Below, piece by piece: positions 25,045 to 35,405 of a DNA stretch of 64,000 bases. Both the position numbers and the translations under genes were made by a program. A model generated the notes under the pieces. That model did not search any database, was not told where the DNA came from, and saw nothing but the letters and a program-made list of their open reading frames with translations. Source of the DNA: Acidobacteriota bacterium (GTDB lineage: Bacteria; Acidobacteriota; Blastocatellia; Chloracidobacteriales; Chloracidobacteriaceae); the NCBI GenBank assembly GCA_016208495.1, contig JACQXX010000080.1, positions 84,914 through 148,913 of the forward strand, read 5' to 3'. Numbering within the stretch: the first letter of the stretch is position 1; every line of letters starts with the position of its first letter.

Positions 25045-27483
25045 TCAGCCCGATTCTTTTGTATTTTCATCCAGGACCTGACGCACTTTTTGAGCCAGAC
25101 CCTGCGGAGAATATGGTTTCTGGATAAATGAAACATTGGCCCGCAACAGACCGTGACGAATCACCGCATCCTCGGTATACCCACTCATATACAGTACTTT
25201 CATGTGTGGAGACCGGGCTTGCAGGTGTTCGACGAGTTCGGGACCGCTCATGTTCGGCATGACTACGTCCGTCAATACCAGATCAATCGGTCCCTGATGG
25301 GTCTCTACGATTTGTAACGCGTCCTTCCCGTCTGTCGCGGTCAGTACCTGATAGCCGTACATTGCCAGGCTGATCAATGCCAGCTCGCGCACTCGCTGCT
25401 CATCTTCCACAATCAGAATCGTTTCTGTCCCGAGCCCCTCAGGATTGGGCGCCGACTCGGTTTGCTCAGTCACTTGTTCAACAATAGCGGGAAAATAAAT
25501 CTTGAACGTCGTCCCATGTCCAGGCTCGCTGTAGACATGGATGCAGCCACCGCTCTGTTGAACGATGCCAAATACCATTGCCAGGCCCAACCCCGTCCCT
25601 TTGCCTACCTCTTTGGTGGTAAAAAATGGCTCAAAGATGCGAGCCGTAACCTCTGGCGTCATTCCGCAACCACTGTCGGTTATGGCCAGCAGGACGTGAG
25701 GTCCCGCCTTGCAGTCAATCCGTGTGGCCGCATATTCATTACTCAGCATGACGTTGGCGGTTTCAATCGTCAGTTTACCGCCCCTGGGCATTGCATCACG
25801 GGCGTTGACAACCAGGTTCATCAAAATTTGATCCAGTTGACTGGGATCAACCTTGACCAGGTTGAGGTTTTGGGCCAGAACCGTTGTGAAGAGAATATCT
25901 TCGCCAATCAGGCGGCATAGCATTTTTCCAGTGTCGGCAATGACGGTATTCAGATCCAGAATTTTGGGTTGGAGCATCGTCTGTCGGCTGAAGCCAAGCA
26001 ATTGCCGGGTGAGGGCCGTCGCCCGGTCACTTGCCTCTTTGATGGCCGTGACTGATTTGCGAACGGTGTCACCGGCCTCGGGCAGTTTAAGCAAGAGTGT
26101 GCTGTAGCCCGAGATGACCGTGAGCAGGTTGTTGAAATCGTGGGCAATTCCACCCGCCACCCGGCCAATTGCCTCCATCTTTTGAGATTGGCGGAGCTGC
26201 TCCTCAAGCTGTTTGCGCTCGGTGATGTCGCGTGAGACACCGATGACTCCAATGACATTTCCGCTCTCGTCACGATACGGCGCTTTGATGGCCTGGAATG
26301 TGCGCGGGCCGCCGGGTGTGATGAGAAACTCTTCAAAGGTGTGAACCTGGTTGGATTCCATGACCAGACAGTCGCTCACCCTCACGGTATGGGCGCCTTC
26401 CGGGCCGAAAATTGCCAGGTCATCCGTGCCGAGTACCTCCTCAACCGGTTTACCGACAAACCGGGCGGTGGCTTCATTCAGGAGCAAGTACTTGCCCTCC
26501 CGATCTTTGACGAAGACCGCATCCAGCGTTCCCTCGGCCACCGCCCGCAAGAGATGGTTGGTTCGGGTGACCTCGGCTTCGGCCCGCCGCTGCTCCGTGA
26601 TGTCACGAACTTCAACCAGAGACGCTGGCCGACCGGCAAATTCCAGCCCATGGGTCGAAATCTCGACCTCGATGATCTCTCCGTTTTTTTTCTGATGCCG
26701 CCACACCCTGCGTTCCTCCGTCAAGGTTCCTGACTGTGTCAGCAGGTCGAGCATGGCCGGTACATCTTCTGGCGGGCAGATATCCTTGATTGTCATGCTC
26801 AAGAATTCGTCGCGACTGTAGCCATATCGGGTGACTGCCGCATTATTGACGGCCAGATAGACCAGGGTTTCACGGTCATAGACAAAGAGCGGGTCCGTGA
26901 TGGCCTGAAACAGGTTGCGATAGCGCTCTTCGCTGTCACGCAGGGCAATTTCCGTCCGTTTTCGTTCGGCAATTTCCTCCAGGAGCTCACGATTGACCAG
27001 TTCCAACTGGTGGGCCCGTTTTTCCAGCTTCCGAATCAGAACCTCGTTGTATTCCTCTAGCAGGATGGTTTCTTCAGCCGGATGATGCTCGGATGGTGCC
27101 AGTTCTTGGCGAGTCGCTTTCGCCAACACCTCCTGAATGACTTCTATAAACGGTTCCGGCTCGGCAGGTTTGGTGATGAACGCATCGGCGCCGAGGTTTC
27201 GCGCCAGGCGTTCATCCCGTGGTTCGGTGTAGGTTGCGGTGTAGACGACAAAAGGAACCTGCTTCAACTGGTCGTCCGCCTTCCATTGGCGCAGAAGCGT
27301 GTATCCATCCATCACCGGCATGAGCAAATCGGAAATGACCAGATCCGGCGGGTTTTGACGAGCTTTGACCAGCGCATCAGCCCCATGGCGGGCTTCGTCC
27401 ACGCTGTAGCCATGGCCCTGCAGGAGCATCCGCAGCAAATACAGGTTCTCCAGGTTATCGTCAATGATCAGCACATGCCTCAT
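25045..27483 (-). CDS. Hybrid histidine kinase: REC-PAS-PAS-HisKA-HATPase-REC
   Basis: An 812-residue cytoplasmic hybrid kinase. The N-terminal receiver has phospho-acceptor Asp52 (LVISDLLMP), followed by a coiled coil (about 140-180), PAS domains (about 185-300 and 305-430), a HisKA domain with His448 ([11 protein letters not shown], the NtrB-like subclass), an HATPase (about 550-665, N box LVVNARDA, G boxes DSGCGM and GKGTGLGL) and a C-terminal receiver with Asp739 (LVLTDVVMP). It probably takes phosphate from the upstream kinase through the small receiver protein encoded just before it. Its ATG overlaps the preceding stop as ATGA. No membrane span. It is the last gene of the operon. Confidence 0.94.
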   Translation of the reverse strand: MRHVLIIDDNLENLYLLRMLLQGHGYSVDEARHGADALVKARQNPPDLVISDLLMPVMDGYTLLRQWKADDQLKQVPFVVYTATYTEPRDERLARNLGADAFITKPAEPEPFIEVIQEVLAKATRQELAPSEHHPAEETILLEEYNEVLIRKLEKRAHQLELVNRELLEEIAERKRTEIALRDSEERYRNLFQAITDPLFVYDRETLVYLAVNNAAVTRYGYSRDEFLSMTIKDICPPEDVPAMLDLLTQSGTLTEERRVWRHQKKNGEIIEVEISTHGLEFAGRPASLVEVRDITEQRRAEAEVTRTNHLLRAVAEGTLDAVFVKDREGKYLLLNEATARFVGKPVEEVLGTDDLAIFGPEGAHTVRVSDCLVMESNQVHTFEEFLITPGGPRTFQAIKAPYRDESGNVIGVIGVSRDITERKQLEEQLRQSQKMEAIGRVAGGIAHDFNNLLTVISGYSTLLLKLPEAGDTVRKSVTAIKEASDRATALTRQLLGFSRQTMLQPKILDLNTVIADTGKMLCRLIGEDILFTTVLAQNLNLVKVDPSQLDQILMNLVVNARDAMPRGGKLTIETANVMLSNEYAATRIDCKAGPHVLLAITDSGCGMTPEVTARIFEPFFTTKEVGKGTGLGLAMVFGIVQQSGGCIHVYSEPGHGTTFKIYFPAIVEQVTEQTESAPNPEGLGTETILIVEDEQRVRELALISLAMYGYQVLTATDGKDALQIVETHQGPIDLVLTDVVMPNMSGPELVEHLQARSPHMKVLYMSGYTEDAVIRHGLLRANVSFIQKPYSPQGLAQKVRQVLDENTKESG

Positions 27484-27869
27484 GAGGTGGGTTCCTTGTC
27501 TGGAAAATTGAGGAATCGTTCGACTTCAGAGATGAAAGACTCTGGGTTGATCGGTTTTTCGATATAGCCTTCGGCTCCAGCCGCGAGGCATTTTTCCCGG
27601 TCGCCAACCATGGCGTAGGACGTGACGGCAATGATAGGGATGGATTTCAAATGCGGGTCGTTTTTGAGGGCGCGGGCCACGGCATGGCCGTCCATTCCGG
27701 GTAACTGGATGTCGAGCAGAATCAGATCGGGACGTGTTTGCGCCGCCAGCTCCAGTCCTTGCGGACCAGTTTCCGCCTGCAAAATTTCATGGCCACGCTG
27801 TTCCAGCATAAATGTGGCCAGGTAGCGGTTTTGTGGGTTGTCTTCGATGAGCAGAATTTTCGCTTTCAT
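27480..27869 (-). CDS. Single-domain response regulator
   Basis: A stand-alone receiver of about 129 residues with the acidic pair EDN near residue 9, the phospho-acceptor Asp in LILLDIQLPG, the switch Thr in IAVTSYA and the Lys in YIEKPI. It has no output domain, like the CheY or DivK receivers that shuttle phosphate between kinases. I use the ATG at 27869, which overlaps the upstream kinase stop as ATGA; an ORF from 27926 only extends into that kinase. The gene's own stop overlaps the next kinase start in the same way. Confidence 0.92.
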   Translation of the reverse strand: MKAKILLIEDNPQNRYLATFMLEQRGHEILQAETGPQGLELAAQTRPDLILLDIQLPGMDGHAVARALKNDPHLKSIPIIAVTSYAMVGDREKCLAAGAEGYIEKPINPESFISEVERFLNFPDKEPTS

Positions 27870-30800
27870 ACTTTTTCTGGTCCGTGAAGTGGCAGTGTCA
27901 CGCTGAAGGTGCTGCCCTTTCCCCATTCGCTCTCAACACTGATCTCGCCACCCATCAAGGTCGTCAGGCGACGGCAGATGGCCAGCCCAAGGCCAGTACC
28001 TTCGTGGTTTCGTGATAGCCCGGAGTCAATCTGGCGGAATGGCTGAAACAGGGTTGGTAGATTCTCCGGTTTGATCCCCATGCCGGTGTCGGAAACGTGC
28101 AGGCGAATGGCGGGCTGGGGGGCAGGTGCGCTGGGGATCTTGAAATCAGGAATCAGGTCTGCCGTCAGCGAGATCTCGCCGTGATGGGTGAACTTCACGG
28201 CATTGCTGAGCAAGTTGAGCAGGATTTGCTCAAACCGACGTTCATCACTCACGGCCTGACCCAACCCCGGCGGGAGGTTGACGCGTACCTGAAGCCCTTT
28301 TGCCTCAGCCTGAGGCGTGATCAGCGTGATGACTTTGGTGATGGACCGGTGCATATCAAATGGCAGGCGTGCGACCTCAAGCTGTCCAGCTTCGATTTTG
28401 GAGATGTCGAGGACATCGTTCACCAGTGCCAGCAGGTGACGGGCACTGGTTCGCACCATCGTCAGTTGTTTGGTTTGCTCTAGGTTGAGCGGCCCGGCCA
28501 ATCCCTGCAGGATAATACCGGTGAATCCGATGATGGAATTAAGCGGAGTGCGCAATTCATGCGACATGGTTGCCAGAAAAGCCGACTTGATGCGGTCGGC
28601 TTCCTCCGCATGACGCCGTTTCTCTTGCTCGGCTTCGATGCGCATGCGGTCAGTGATGTCGGTGCCGATACTGAGAATCTCAACCACCTGGCCCTGGTGA
28701 TCGCGCACGATGCGGTTGGTCCAGGCAACCCAGACGCGTTCGCCGTTGCGACGGATGTTTTCGTTGATGTTTTGCTCAAACGCCTCGGGCGTGGTGCGAA
28801 TAATGTCCATTAGTTGGCCGAGGTCGCGACCGCCGCTTTCATTGGGTGGGACAATGGTTTCGATGACACGGCGACCAATGATTTCCTCCGCCGAATACCC
28901 GAAAAATTGCTGGCCAAACGCATTGAGGAAGGTAATGCGCCCATCAGAGTCCCAGCGCAGAATGATGCTGTTGGCATATTCGACCAGTTCCCGGTACTTC
29001 TGCTCACTTTCCGCAAGCAATCTCTCGGCACGTTTGCGGTCGGAAATATCAATCCCCACGCCGACCAAACACGACTGCTCTTCAAACGGAACTTGACGAC
29101 CGGTGAAAAAATAGGGTGTGGCGGTGCCGTCCTTGGCCACAAACAGGGCTTCAATGCAAGATTCTCCCATTGCAAACACTTCCCCAATGCGTTCTTCCAC
29201 CCGGATCTTGTCTTCTCCTCTGAAGAAATCAAGTGGATGCATGTGGGCAATTTCCTCAGCGCAATATCCTGTAACGGTCTCAAAGTTGCGGTTCCAGCGC
29301 AAGAATTTCCCATTTGAATCATAAAAATAAAGAATGCCAGGCATACTTTCGATCATGGTGTCTGAAAAAAGTTTTTCGCGGTACACCATCTGCTCTGCCT
29401 GCCGCCGTGCTTCCTCACGCCCAAAATTGTCCAGTGCGAATGAGAGATCACAGGTCGCTTCTTCAAGAAGTGCAATTTCCTGGTCGTGGAAAAAATTCGA
29501 TTTGTCTGCATAGACACTGAGCGTGCCGGTTACTTCTCCGTTTTCCCGAATTGGGAAAGCGGCGGAAGCGTGGAACCCATGCTGCCTGTAGGCTTCGCGC
29601 CAGGGTAGGGTGGCCGGATCATTGAGCATATCGTTGCAGATATAGGACCTGCCCAAACGAAATGCCGTACCGGACGGTCCCCGGCCTTCCGGACGGTCAT
29701 CGGTACTCACCGTGATGGTTTGAAGGTAGCCGGCACCCTCACCATATTCGGCCACTGGAATCAGACGGTGCGTAGCCGGGTCATGCCAGCCGATCCAGGC
29801 CAGGTGCAACCCTCCGTGCTCAACCAGGACTTGACAGACTTTGCGGAAGAGTTCATCCCGAGTCGGCGTCCAGACGATAGCCTGGTTGATCTGACTCAAC
29901 GCGGCATACAGCCGGGACAGGCGATCAATTTCACGTTCGCGTTCCTTGAGCACGGTGATATCGCGCACGATACGTGCCGTCCCCACGATCTGGCCACTGG
30001 CATCTTTGAGCGGCGAGGCGGCCACCGAGACATCAAGGGGTCGTCCATCTCTGGTTTGGCGTTGCGTTTCAAAGGGTTCCACCCGCTCACCCCGTCGGAT
30101 CTGCTCCAGAATCAGAATTTCCTCGTGCTGCTTGTCGGCTGGGAACAACCGTATCATCGAAACACCGATCATTTCATCAACTCGATAGCCATAGATGGCT
30201 TCCGCTCCGGCATTCCAACTTGTGATTACTCCATTTAAGTCTGTGCTGACGATGCAGTCCCGCGACGACTCGACAATGGCAGCCAGGTGCTCACGGTACG
30301 CCTGGGCCTGTTTGGAATCGGAAAGGTCACGGATCATGGCGAGAAGGGTGCCGTCAGGCATGAGCGTGGCAACTACATCCGCTGAGAAAACTGAACCGTC
30401 CTTGCGCCGAAACTGCCATTCCCGGTGATGGTCGGACCGACCGGTAATTTCATCTAATGCTGACTCAATATGTGGGGTCTCTGACTGGACCACAATGTCA
30501 GTGGCGTGCAATCCAATAAATTCGTCGCGAGTATATCCAAACATCCGGCAGATGGTTTCATTGGCATCAGTGTAATAGCTCTGGGTATCGGCCAGCACGG
30601 CACCAACCTGGGCATATTCAAAGAGGGTGCGGTAGCGTGCCTCACACGTCTGCAATGCCTGCTCGCGCCGGTGGTGTTCTGTCATGTCACGTGTCACCTC
30701 GGCAAATCCAATATGACAGGTGCCTTGATCAAAGAGTGCCGTCAGCGTGACCAGGGCCCAGAATGTGGTTCCATCCTTGCGCTGCCGGTAGCCTTCTTCC

Positions 30801-31051
30801 TCATAGGATCCGCTGGCCAACGTCTGCTGCAGCACCTGGTGGGGTTTGCCGGCGGCCACATCTTCGGGCGCGTAGAGCAGGGAAAAAGGTTGGCCGACAA
30901 CGTCTTCAGTTCGGTACCCGGTGAGGTGCTCGGCTCCAGAGTTCCAGTTTGTCACCTTGCCATCAGGATCCAGTAAAAACATGGCGTAGCCCTTGACCGA
31001 TTCTATGAACAGTCGAAACGGATCGGCAGCCTGAGGCGCGAACGAAGACAT
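27866..31051 (-). CDS. Multi-PAS/GAF sensor histidine kinase
   Basis: A 1061-residue soluble sensor. It has three PAS/PAC units (about 10-125, 135-245, 255-375), a GAF domain (about 385-550, with the [15 protein letters not shown] signature), two more PAS/PAC units (about 565-690 and 695-810), a HisKA domain with His831 (SHELRTPLN) and an HATPase (about 930-1055; [22 protein letters not shown]). The GAF class often follows PAS stacks in light, redox or ligand sensing; no ligand can be inferred. It heads an operon with a receiver and a hybrid kinase joined by 4-base overlaps. There are no transmembrane segments. Confidence 0.94.
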   Translation of the reverse strand: MSSFAPQAADPFRLFIESVKGYAMFLLDPDGKVTNWNSGAEHLTGYRTEDVVGQPFSLLYAPEDVAAGKPHQVLQQTLASGSYEEEGYRQRKDGTTFWALVTLTALFDQGTCHIGFAEVTRDMTEHHRREQALQTCEARYRTLFEYAQVGAVLADTQSYYTDANETICRMFGYTRDEFIGLHATDIVVQSETPHIESALDEITGRSDHHREWQFRRKDGSVFSADVVATLMPDGTLLAMIRDLSDSKQAQAYREHLAAIVESSRDCIVSTDLNGVITSWNAGAEAIYGYRVDEMIGVSMIRLFPADKQHEEILILEQIRRGERVEPFETQRQTRDGRPLDVSVAASPLKDASGQIVGTARIVRDITVLKEREREIDRLSRLYAALSQINQAIVWTPTRDELFRKVCQVLVEHGGLHLAWIGWHDPATHRLIPVAEYGEGAGYLQTITVSTDDRPEGRGPSGTAFRLGRSYICNDMLNDPATLPWREAYRQHGFHASAAFPIRENGEVTGTLSVYADKSNFFHDQEIALLEEATCDLSFALDNFGREEARRQAEQMVYREKLFSDTMIESMPGILYFYDSNGKFLRWNRNFETVTGYCAEEIAHMHPLDFFRGEDKIRVEERIGEVFAMGESCIEALFVAKDGTATPYFFTGRQVPFEEQSCLVGVGIDISDRKRAERLLAESEQKYRELVEYANSIILRWDSDGRITFLNAFGQQFFGYSAEEIIGRRVIETIVPPNESGGRDLGQLMDIIRTTPEAFEQNINENIRRNGERVWVAWTNRIVRDHQGQVVEILSIGTDITDRMRIEAEQEKRRHAEEADRIKSAFLATMSHELRTPLNSIIGFTGIILQGLAGPLNLEQTKQLTMVRTSARHLLALVNDVLDISKIEAGQLEVARLPFDMHRSITKVITLITPQAEAKGLQVRVNLPPGLGQAVSDERRFEQILLNLLSNAVKFTHHGEISLTADLIPDFKIPSAPAPQPAIRLHVSDTGMGIKPENLPTLFQPFRQIDSGLSRNHEGTGLGLAICRRLTTLMGGEISVESEWGKGSTFSVTLPLHGPEKV

Positions 31052-31389
31052 AAGCAGGTATCCAATTTCAATAAAATGAGATGGTTATACACAAATTCTA
31101 CCCAACAACACCGCTTTATGAAATACAAAAAATGGGGCTGAAGAAAATGGGCTGAGAAAACCAGGGCAGGAGGAATTGGTTGGACTTTTTTCCGGAGTCC
31201 AGGCGAAAAATTTCAATCGCTGGTTGAAATGCAACTTTAAATGGAATATGGGTTGGAGTTCACGGTTTTTGATCAAAAAACCGCCTGTTGCCTCTCATCT
31301 CTCTTTCAAAATCATGGTTTTATGGCATTTCAGAAAAGATTCCCAGCCTGTTTTCTTTTTCTTGAGAGCTATGCAAGAACAGTCAAGTA

Positions 31390-31718
31390 ATACCATTTTG
31401 CAATGAACACCTCGCATTAGCAAACGGCTAAATCTTTGAAAAAATTGTATTTCCCTCAGACCTTAGCCTGATACCCCATAAGCGCCAGGATAAGGAACCC
31501 CGTGTCCTTTCCGTTGACATTGAACGACGCTCTTGTCGGGCCTGGATCCCGTCCTGGCCAGGCCCGTGGGCTTCGCACCACGGCTATTAAACGACGACCC
31601 TTCGGGCCTAAAACCCCTTATCCTGGCGCGTATGGCCTGATACCCTCAGCCCAAAATGGTATAATTCAATCAACCTGAGCGAACTACTGACTACTGACTA
31701 CTGACTACAAACTGGTAA
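31390..31718 (+). repeat. R2 copy split by an R5-like insertion
   Basis: The left half (31390-31434) begins ATACCATTTTGCAATGAAC; the right half (31660-31718) runs from ATAATTCAATCAACCTGAGC to CTACAAACTGGTAATT. About 225 bp of other DNA separates them. The rest of 31052-31389 holds no recognised feature. Confidence 0.65.
31447..31659. repeat. R5-like element with inverted ends and internal hairpins
   Basis: CCATAAGCGCCAGGATAAGGA near the left end is the inverted partner of CCTTATCCTGGCGCGTATGG at 31616-31635. The interior has GGGCCTGG/CCAGGCCC (8-bp stem) and CGTGG/CCACG hairpins. The outer text TTGTATTTCCCTCAGACC..GCCCAAAATGGT also occurs, in part, near 8666 and 17581. Confidence 0.55.
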
Positions 31719-31720
31719 TT

Positions 31721-32209
31721 ATGAGAAAACATTGGATTTGTATCTGTATACTTGGATTGATCATTTTTGGAGCGACAGCGTGCGGTACGCCACCACCACC
31801 GCCCGCCCCACCACCTCAAGCCCCGCCAATCAAACAAAAATTAGAAGCTTCCTGTGTTGTATGTGGCATGCCGGTTGTGGATGCCTGTCAGAATCGGTTT
31901 GAAGGCGCCGGTGCCACGGCCCAGTTATGTTCGGCAATTTGCGCCGCTTCATATGTTCAAAAGACTCCGGCACAAGAAGCCACACTCAAGGTGATTGATT
32001 TCCAAACCCGCGCGCTGATTCCAGCCCCAGACGCTTTTTACCTCAAAGGATCAACGCTGACGATTATCGGAGCGATGCCTCCCACTGTTGCCGCCTTCGG
32101 TGATCGCAAAGCGGCTGACCAGGCGGCCAAAAGCAACGGTGGTAAAGTTCTTGATTGGAAAGGGGTTCTGGCTGAACTTCGCAAGGCGCCCGAATTCCAG
32201 TCCCACTGA
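31721..32209 (+). CDS. nosL: NosL-family lipoprotein (copper-handling)
   Basis: A 162-residue exported lipoprotein: hydrophobic core (residues 6-16), lipobox ending in Cys21 (GATAC), a Pro-rich spacer (residues 24-37) and then the NosL signature CVVCGMPV, with a further Cys region (LCSAICAAS) and a C-terminal domain with AFGDRKAADQAAKSNGG, which matches the FASREDA-type NosL motif. NosL proteins bind Cu(I) and deliver it to periplasmic enzymes such as nitrous oxide reductase; no nos genes are in view. The ATG follows directly on an R2 repeat end and has no Shine-Dalgarno sequence. The redoxin gene starts 47 bp downstream and is probably cotranscribed. Confidence 0.8.
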   Translation: MRKHWICICILGLIIFGATACGTPPPPPAPPPQAPPIKQKLEASCVVCGMPVVDACQNRFEGAGATAQLCSAICAASYVQKTPAQEATLKVIDFQTRALIPAPDAFYLKGSTLTIIGAMPPTVAAFGDRKAADQAAKSNGGKVLDWKGVLAELRKAPEFQSH

Positions 32210-32220
32210 TCTTCATTTTG

Positions 32221-32246
32221 GAAAGCGGCGTCAAGCCGCCGCACTC
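32221..32246. repeat. GCGGCG/CGCCGC hairpin repeat
   Basis: AAAGCGGCGTCAAGCCGCCG forms a short GC-rich stem (GCGGC / GCCGC) between the nosL and redoxin genes. It could modulate translation coupling; only one copy is seen in the window. Confidence 0.5.
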
Positions 32247-32256
32247 CACAGGATGT

Positions 32257-33543
32257 ATGCTGACACTTCTTGCTGTTTTTACGCTTGGTCTTTTGAGCGG
32301 ATGGTTGCTTGATTCACCGGGAGATTTGTCCCAGAAAGTTCGGGATCAAATCAATTCAACTCCACCACCTGCTGAAGCCGTGCCGTCACTCACTCCGATT
32401 TGGGCTTTTTTTCCATTTGGTGTTGGGAGACTGGCGGTCTATTTTGCGCTTGGCGCCGCCGCCGGATTTCTGGGAACCCTGGCTTTCGAGCAGGCCGTGT
32501 TGAACGGAAAAATCCGCTATTTATTTGTCATCATTGGGGTTGTGCTGCTGGCGTTGTTTTTTGTCCTGCACCTGCTCGTACCGTCGCCAGAAGCAGCGCT
32601 TGAAAAACTTGGGCGATCCCGCCTGGGGCGAAGCTCCCTTCAGCTTTTAGATCGCTCACCAGCTCCGGTTCGCTACCTGGGACTGGGGATGCTGGATGCC
32701 CTGTTCCCCAATCACATTACCTGTGCCTTGATTGTACTGGCGTTTACCTCGTGGGACAGCCTGCGCGGCACGATGCTGATGCTCAGTTTTGGGTTTGGCA
32801 CACTTCCATTGATGGCGTTGAAATCGCTGCTTCCAGAATTCACCGCCCAGGTTGTGAAAGAAGCTTCTTCCGGGCTGGTCACCGTGATTGTGTGCCTGTT
32901 TGCCGGGGTCTTTTTTCTGCGCGGGGCGGGGTATGCCTTTGTCAACGGCCAGATTGTGCGGGATGACCTGCTGCACGAAGGCCACGAGGTTTCGGCTGAT
33001 GACTCAATTGTACGGATCAATGTTCCGTTTCCAAAAATCGAATTGACCGATTTGGAAGGAAAAAAACACCACCTGGAGGAATATCGTGGGAAAACGGTGG
33101 TCCTGGTGACAATTGGGACGCATTGCCCCTGTGTCGAAGCCTACCGCGACCGGCTCAATGCGCTGGCCAAACGATATGAACCAGTCGGGGTCATCTTTTT
33201 GGGAATGAACCCCAATGGGAACGAGCCAGAAGCTGAAATCCGGGACCATCAGCGGAAAAAACCATTTGTCTTCCCCGTGACGATTGACGCTGATCAGCAT
33301 ATTTCCGACGTGATCAAAGCCAAATGCATGACTGAAACCTTCTTAATTGATGCCAATGGGTTGCTGCGCTATCACGGACGGATTGACGACAACATTTACT
33401 ATCCGCAAGACGTGACCGATCACACCTTGGAAAATGCGCTCAATGTCGTGCTTGGCGGAAAACCACAGCTTTTGACCAGTCAGGTCGCCATGGGCTGTGC
33501 CATTGTGCGGAAGAAACTGCCCACAATCCAGATGACAAGGTGA
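32257..33543 (+). CDS. TauE/SafE-UreH-like membrane domain fused to a redoxin
   Basis: 428 residues from the ATG at 32257. The first part has about six membrane spans (about residues 3-20, 48-66, 76-96, 140-165, 170-190, 200-225) with the FPNHITCALIVL and GFGTLPLMAL motifs of SafE/UreH-like transporters. A C-terminal AhpC/thioredoxin-fold redoxin (about 260-415) carries a CPC centre, Cys290 and Cys292, in HCPCVEAYRDR, and a later KCMTETFLID segment. This implies electron transfer or thiol chemistry across the membrane next to a copper chaperone. A TTG at 32218, within an AAAGCGGCGTCAAGCCGCCGC-type hairpin repeat, could extend it by 13 residues. The C-terminal TR codons run into a GTGACAAG repeat. 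Confidence 0.85.
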   Translation: MLTLLAVFTLGLLSGWLLDSPGDLSQKVRDQINSTPPPAEAVPSLTPIWAFFPFGVGRLAVYFALGAAAGFLGTLAFEQAVLNGKIRYLFVIIGVVLLALFFVLHLLVPSPEAALEKLGRSRLGRSSLQLLDRSPAPVRYLGLGMLDALFPNHITCALIVLAFTSWDSLRGTMLMLSFGFGTLPLMALKSLLPEFTAQVVKEASSGLVTVIVCLFAGVFFLRGAGYAFVNGQIVRDDLLHEGHEVSADDSIVRINVPFPKIELTDLEGKKHHLEEYRGKTVVLVTIGTHCPCVEAYRDRLNALAKRYEPVGVIFLGMNPNGNEPEAEIRDHQRKKPFVFPVTIDADQHISDVIKAKCMTETFLIDANGLLRYHGRIDDNIYYPQDVTDHTLENALNVVLGGKPQLLTSQVAMGCAIVRKKLPTIQMTR

Positions 33544-33697
33544 CAAGGTGACTGCTTGACAAGGTGACTGCTTGACAAAGTGACAATAAACAGATTCATC
33601 ATTCAGTCACTTTGTCACTTTGTCACTTTGTCACTTTGTCACCTTGTCACCTTGTCACTTTGTCACTTTGTCACCTTGTCACTTTGTCACTTTGTCA
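33537..33697. repeat. R4: GTGACAAGG and TTGTCACTT tandem blocks in inverted orientation
   Basis: 33532-33586 has about five GTGACAAG/GTGACTGCTT units. 33606-33697 has about ten TTGTCAC(T/C)T units of nine bases. The two blocks are complementary and sit exactly between convergent genes, with both C termini running into them, so they can fold as a bidirectional terminator-like hairpin. Confidence 0.85.
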
Positions 33698-35080
33698 TTT
33701 ATTCAGTTCAGCGATTTCAGCCAGCATTCTCTGGAGTTCCGCGCCTGAAATCCACTGTCCTCGGAGCATCACACCAGCGGTTTTTGAGGCATTGGCGATG
33801 CTGATGAGCGGGTTGGCGTCAACCAGCACCAGATCGGCGCGTTTTCCAACTTCAATGGTTCCAATTTGTTTGTTGAGCTTGAGGTATTCGGCTGGAGTTC
33901 GAGTGGCGGCTTCAAGGGCCTGGAACGGAGTTAATCCGGCGTCAACCAGTGCCTGGAGTTCCCGGTGCAGGGCAAATCCCGGCACCAGAAAGAACTGCGG
34001 CGAATCAGACCCGGCCAGCAGTTTCGCCCCATTGTGGGCCAGTCCAACCACCAGTTGATTCCGAATCTGAGTAAACGGAAGCCGTTCTTCAAGGGGGATG
34101 GCATTGTTGAGAAAGCTCTGTTTTTGTTTAGCAAAGTCGGAGCGCATTTTGGGTGTCGCATACCGCACTTCAGGCCACTTTAAGAGGTCTTCCGGTTTTT
34201 CATCTGACACGATGACTTTAAACAAAGCCAGCGTTGGGGTGTTGTAGACTCCAGCCGTTTTCGTGGTTTGGGCAAGCGCCGGAATACGCGCCGTTTCCAC
34301 ATACTGAAGAACCGGACCTAAAATAATTTGTCCTGGCGGTACTTGAACTGGGACGATTGCCGGCAGCAGGGCCCGGATGTAGCCGTCCAGATGTTCAATC
34401 GTTTCCTGCTTTGCATTGAGTGCGCGCTCCAGCCCGACGGTTTGGGTGACGTGGCCGGCAATCGGGATTCCCAATTTTCTCGCCGTGGCCACAATCGCGT
34501 CGTAGGTCTGAGGGCTCAGGTTTTCGTGGACTTTGATCAGGTCAAATCCGGCGGTTTTGTGTTCGGTGACAATTCGTTCACCTTCAGCCGGATTGGGCGC
34601 CATAAACCCAAGGATCGGCGGCCCAGAAGTAATCAACGTCGGCCCGAGTGCTTCACCTCGGGCAATTCGGTCGCGAAGCACCACGTGGCTGGGGTTGCCA
34701 ACCATGTTGCGAATCGTGGTAATGCCATTGGCTAAGTTCAGTTTCAACCATTGCCGTGCCAGATCATTTGCTGATCCGGTATCGCTGGCAAGGTGGGCAT
34801 GCGCATCAATCAACCCTGGCAGCAAAAACTTACCGGCAGCTTCAATTCGTTCTGCTTTTTTGGGGATTTTGACTTGATTCGCTGGTCCAATCTGGTTGAT
34901 TTTGCCATTTTTAACCAGCACCACCTGATTCTCCAGGACCTGTTCCCGGTCCATCGGAATCACGTTGACGTTGATGAACGCATAGAGCTTTTTCTGTGGA
35001 TTGGATTGACGGGCCAGCGTGGTGGCCGGGAGCACACACACGCAAAGGAAGACTGCAAAAACCCACTTGATGCGAGCCAT
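33695..35080 (-). CDS. Secreted amidohydrolase (metal-dependent hydrolase)
   Basis: 461 residues with a signal peptide (about 1-23). It belongs to the amidohydrolase superfamily: HxH in DAHAH, a possible bridging Lys in LIKVHEN, His residues in AGHVTQ and IEHLDG, and the Asp in AGSDSPQ. The C-terminal PAEYL..IGTIEVGKRADLVLV motif closes the flanking beta-sandwich. Substrate class (imidazolone, dipeptide or other cyclic amide) cannot be set. I use the ATG at 35080, preceded by GGAGG at 9 bases; an upstream start at 35197 would add 39 unlikely residues. The 3' end lies in the R4 tandem repeats. Confidence 0.9.
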   Translation of the reverse strand: MARIKWVFAVFLCVCVLPATTLARQSNPQKKLYAFINVNVIPMDREQVLENQVVLVKNGKINQIGPANQVKIPKKAERIEAAGKFLLPGLIDAHAHLASDTGSANDLARQWLKLNLANGITTIRNMVGNPSHVVLRDRIARGEALGPTLITSGPPILGFMAPNPAEGERIVTEHKTAGFDLIKVHENLSPQTYDAIVATARKLGIPIAGHVTQTVGLERALNAKQETIEHLDGYIRALLPAIVPVQVPPGQIILGPVLQYVETARIPALAQTTKTAGVYNTPTLALFKVIVSDEKPEDLLKWPEVRYATPKMRSDFAKQKQSFLNNAIPLEERLPFTQIRNQLVVGLAHNGAKLLAGSDSPQFFLVPGFALHRELQALVDAGLTPFQALEAATRTPAEYLKLNKQIGTIEVGKRADLVLVDANPLISIANASKTAGVMLRGQWISGAELQRMLAEIAELNK

Positions 35081-35190
35081 GCCAGAAAACCTCCAGTTAA
35101 GAACTGAGCGGGTAGGGGATTGAGAAGATTGGGAAAGAATGAAATGAAAGTGGTTTATTGCGGCACAGGTTCTTATTGCCTGAATTGCTG

Positions 35191-35392
35191 ATACCAATCT
35201 GCAATGAAATCCTCGTAATAGAAAACAGTCAAGTGGCTCATCTAAATAAACTTAGCGAGCTACTGATACCATTTTGCAATGAAATCATCGTATTAGAGAA
35301 TATTCAAGTAATTCAATCAAATAGACTTAGTGAACTACTGACTACTGACTACTGACTACAAACTGGTATGACTACTGACTAATAACTACTGA
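35191..35392 (+). repeat. Two nested R2 copies (outer copy split by inner copy)
   Basis: The outer copy starts ATACCAATCTGCAATGAAAT at 35191 and reaches GAGCTACTG at 35265. A complete inner copy (35266-35369, ATACCATTTTGCAATG to CTACAAACTGGTAT) follows, after which the outer copy resumes with GACTACTGACTAATAACTACTGAC. Confidence 0.9.
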
Positions 35393-35405
35393 CGAAAAAA
35401 ATAAT

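Noticed and set aside
32218..32256. TTG start extending the redoxin protein by 13 residues
   Set aside because: The extension lies in a GC-rich hairpin repeat and reads as non-protein; the ATG at 32257 gives a proper membrane start.
33606..33697. Tandem 9-base repeats, possible CRISPR
   Set aside because: The units are contiguous and without unique spacers of 25-40 bp, and no cas genes are present.
35081..35197. Longer N terminus for the amidohydrolase from 35197
   Set aside because: The added 39 residues precede a clear GGAGG-preceded ATG and a signal peptide, which must be N-terminal.
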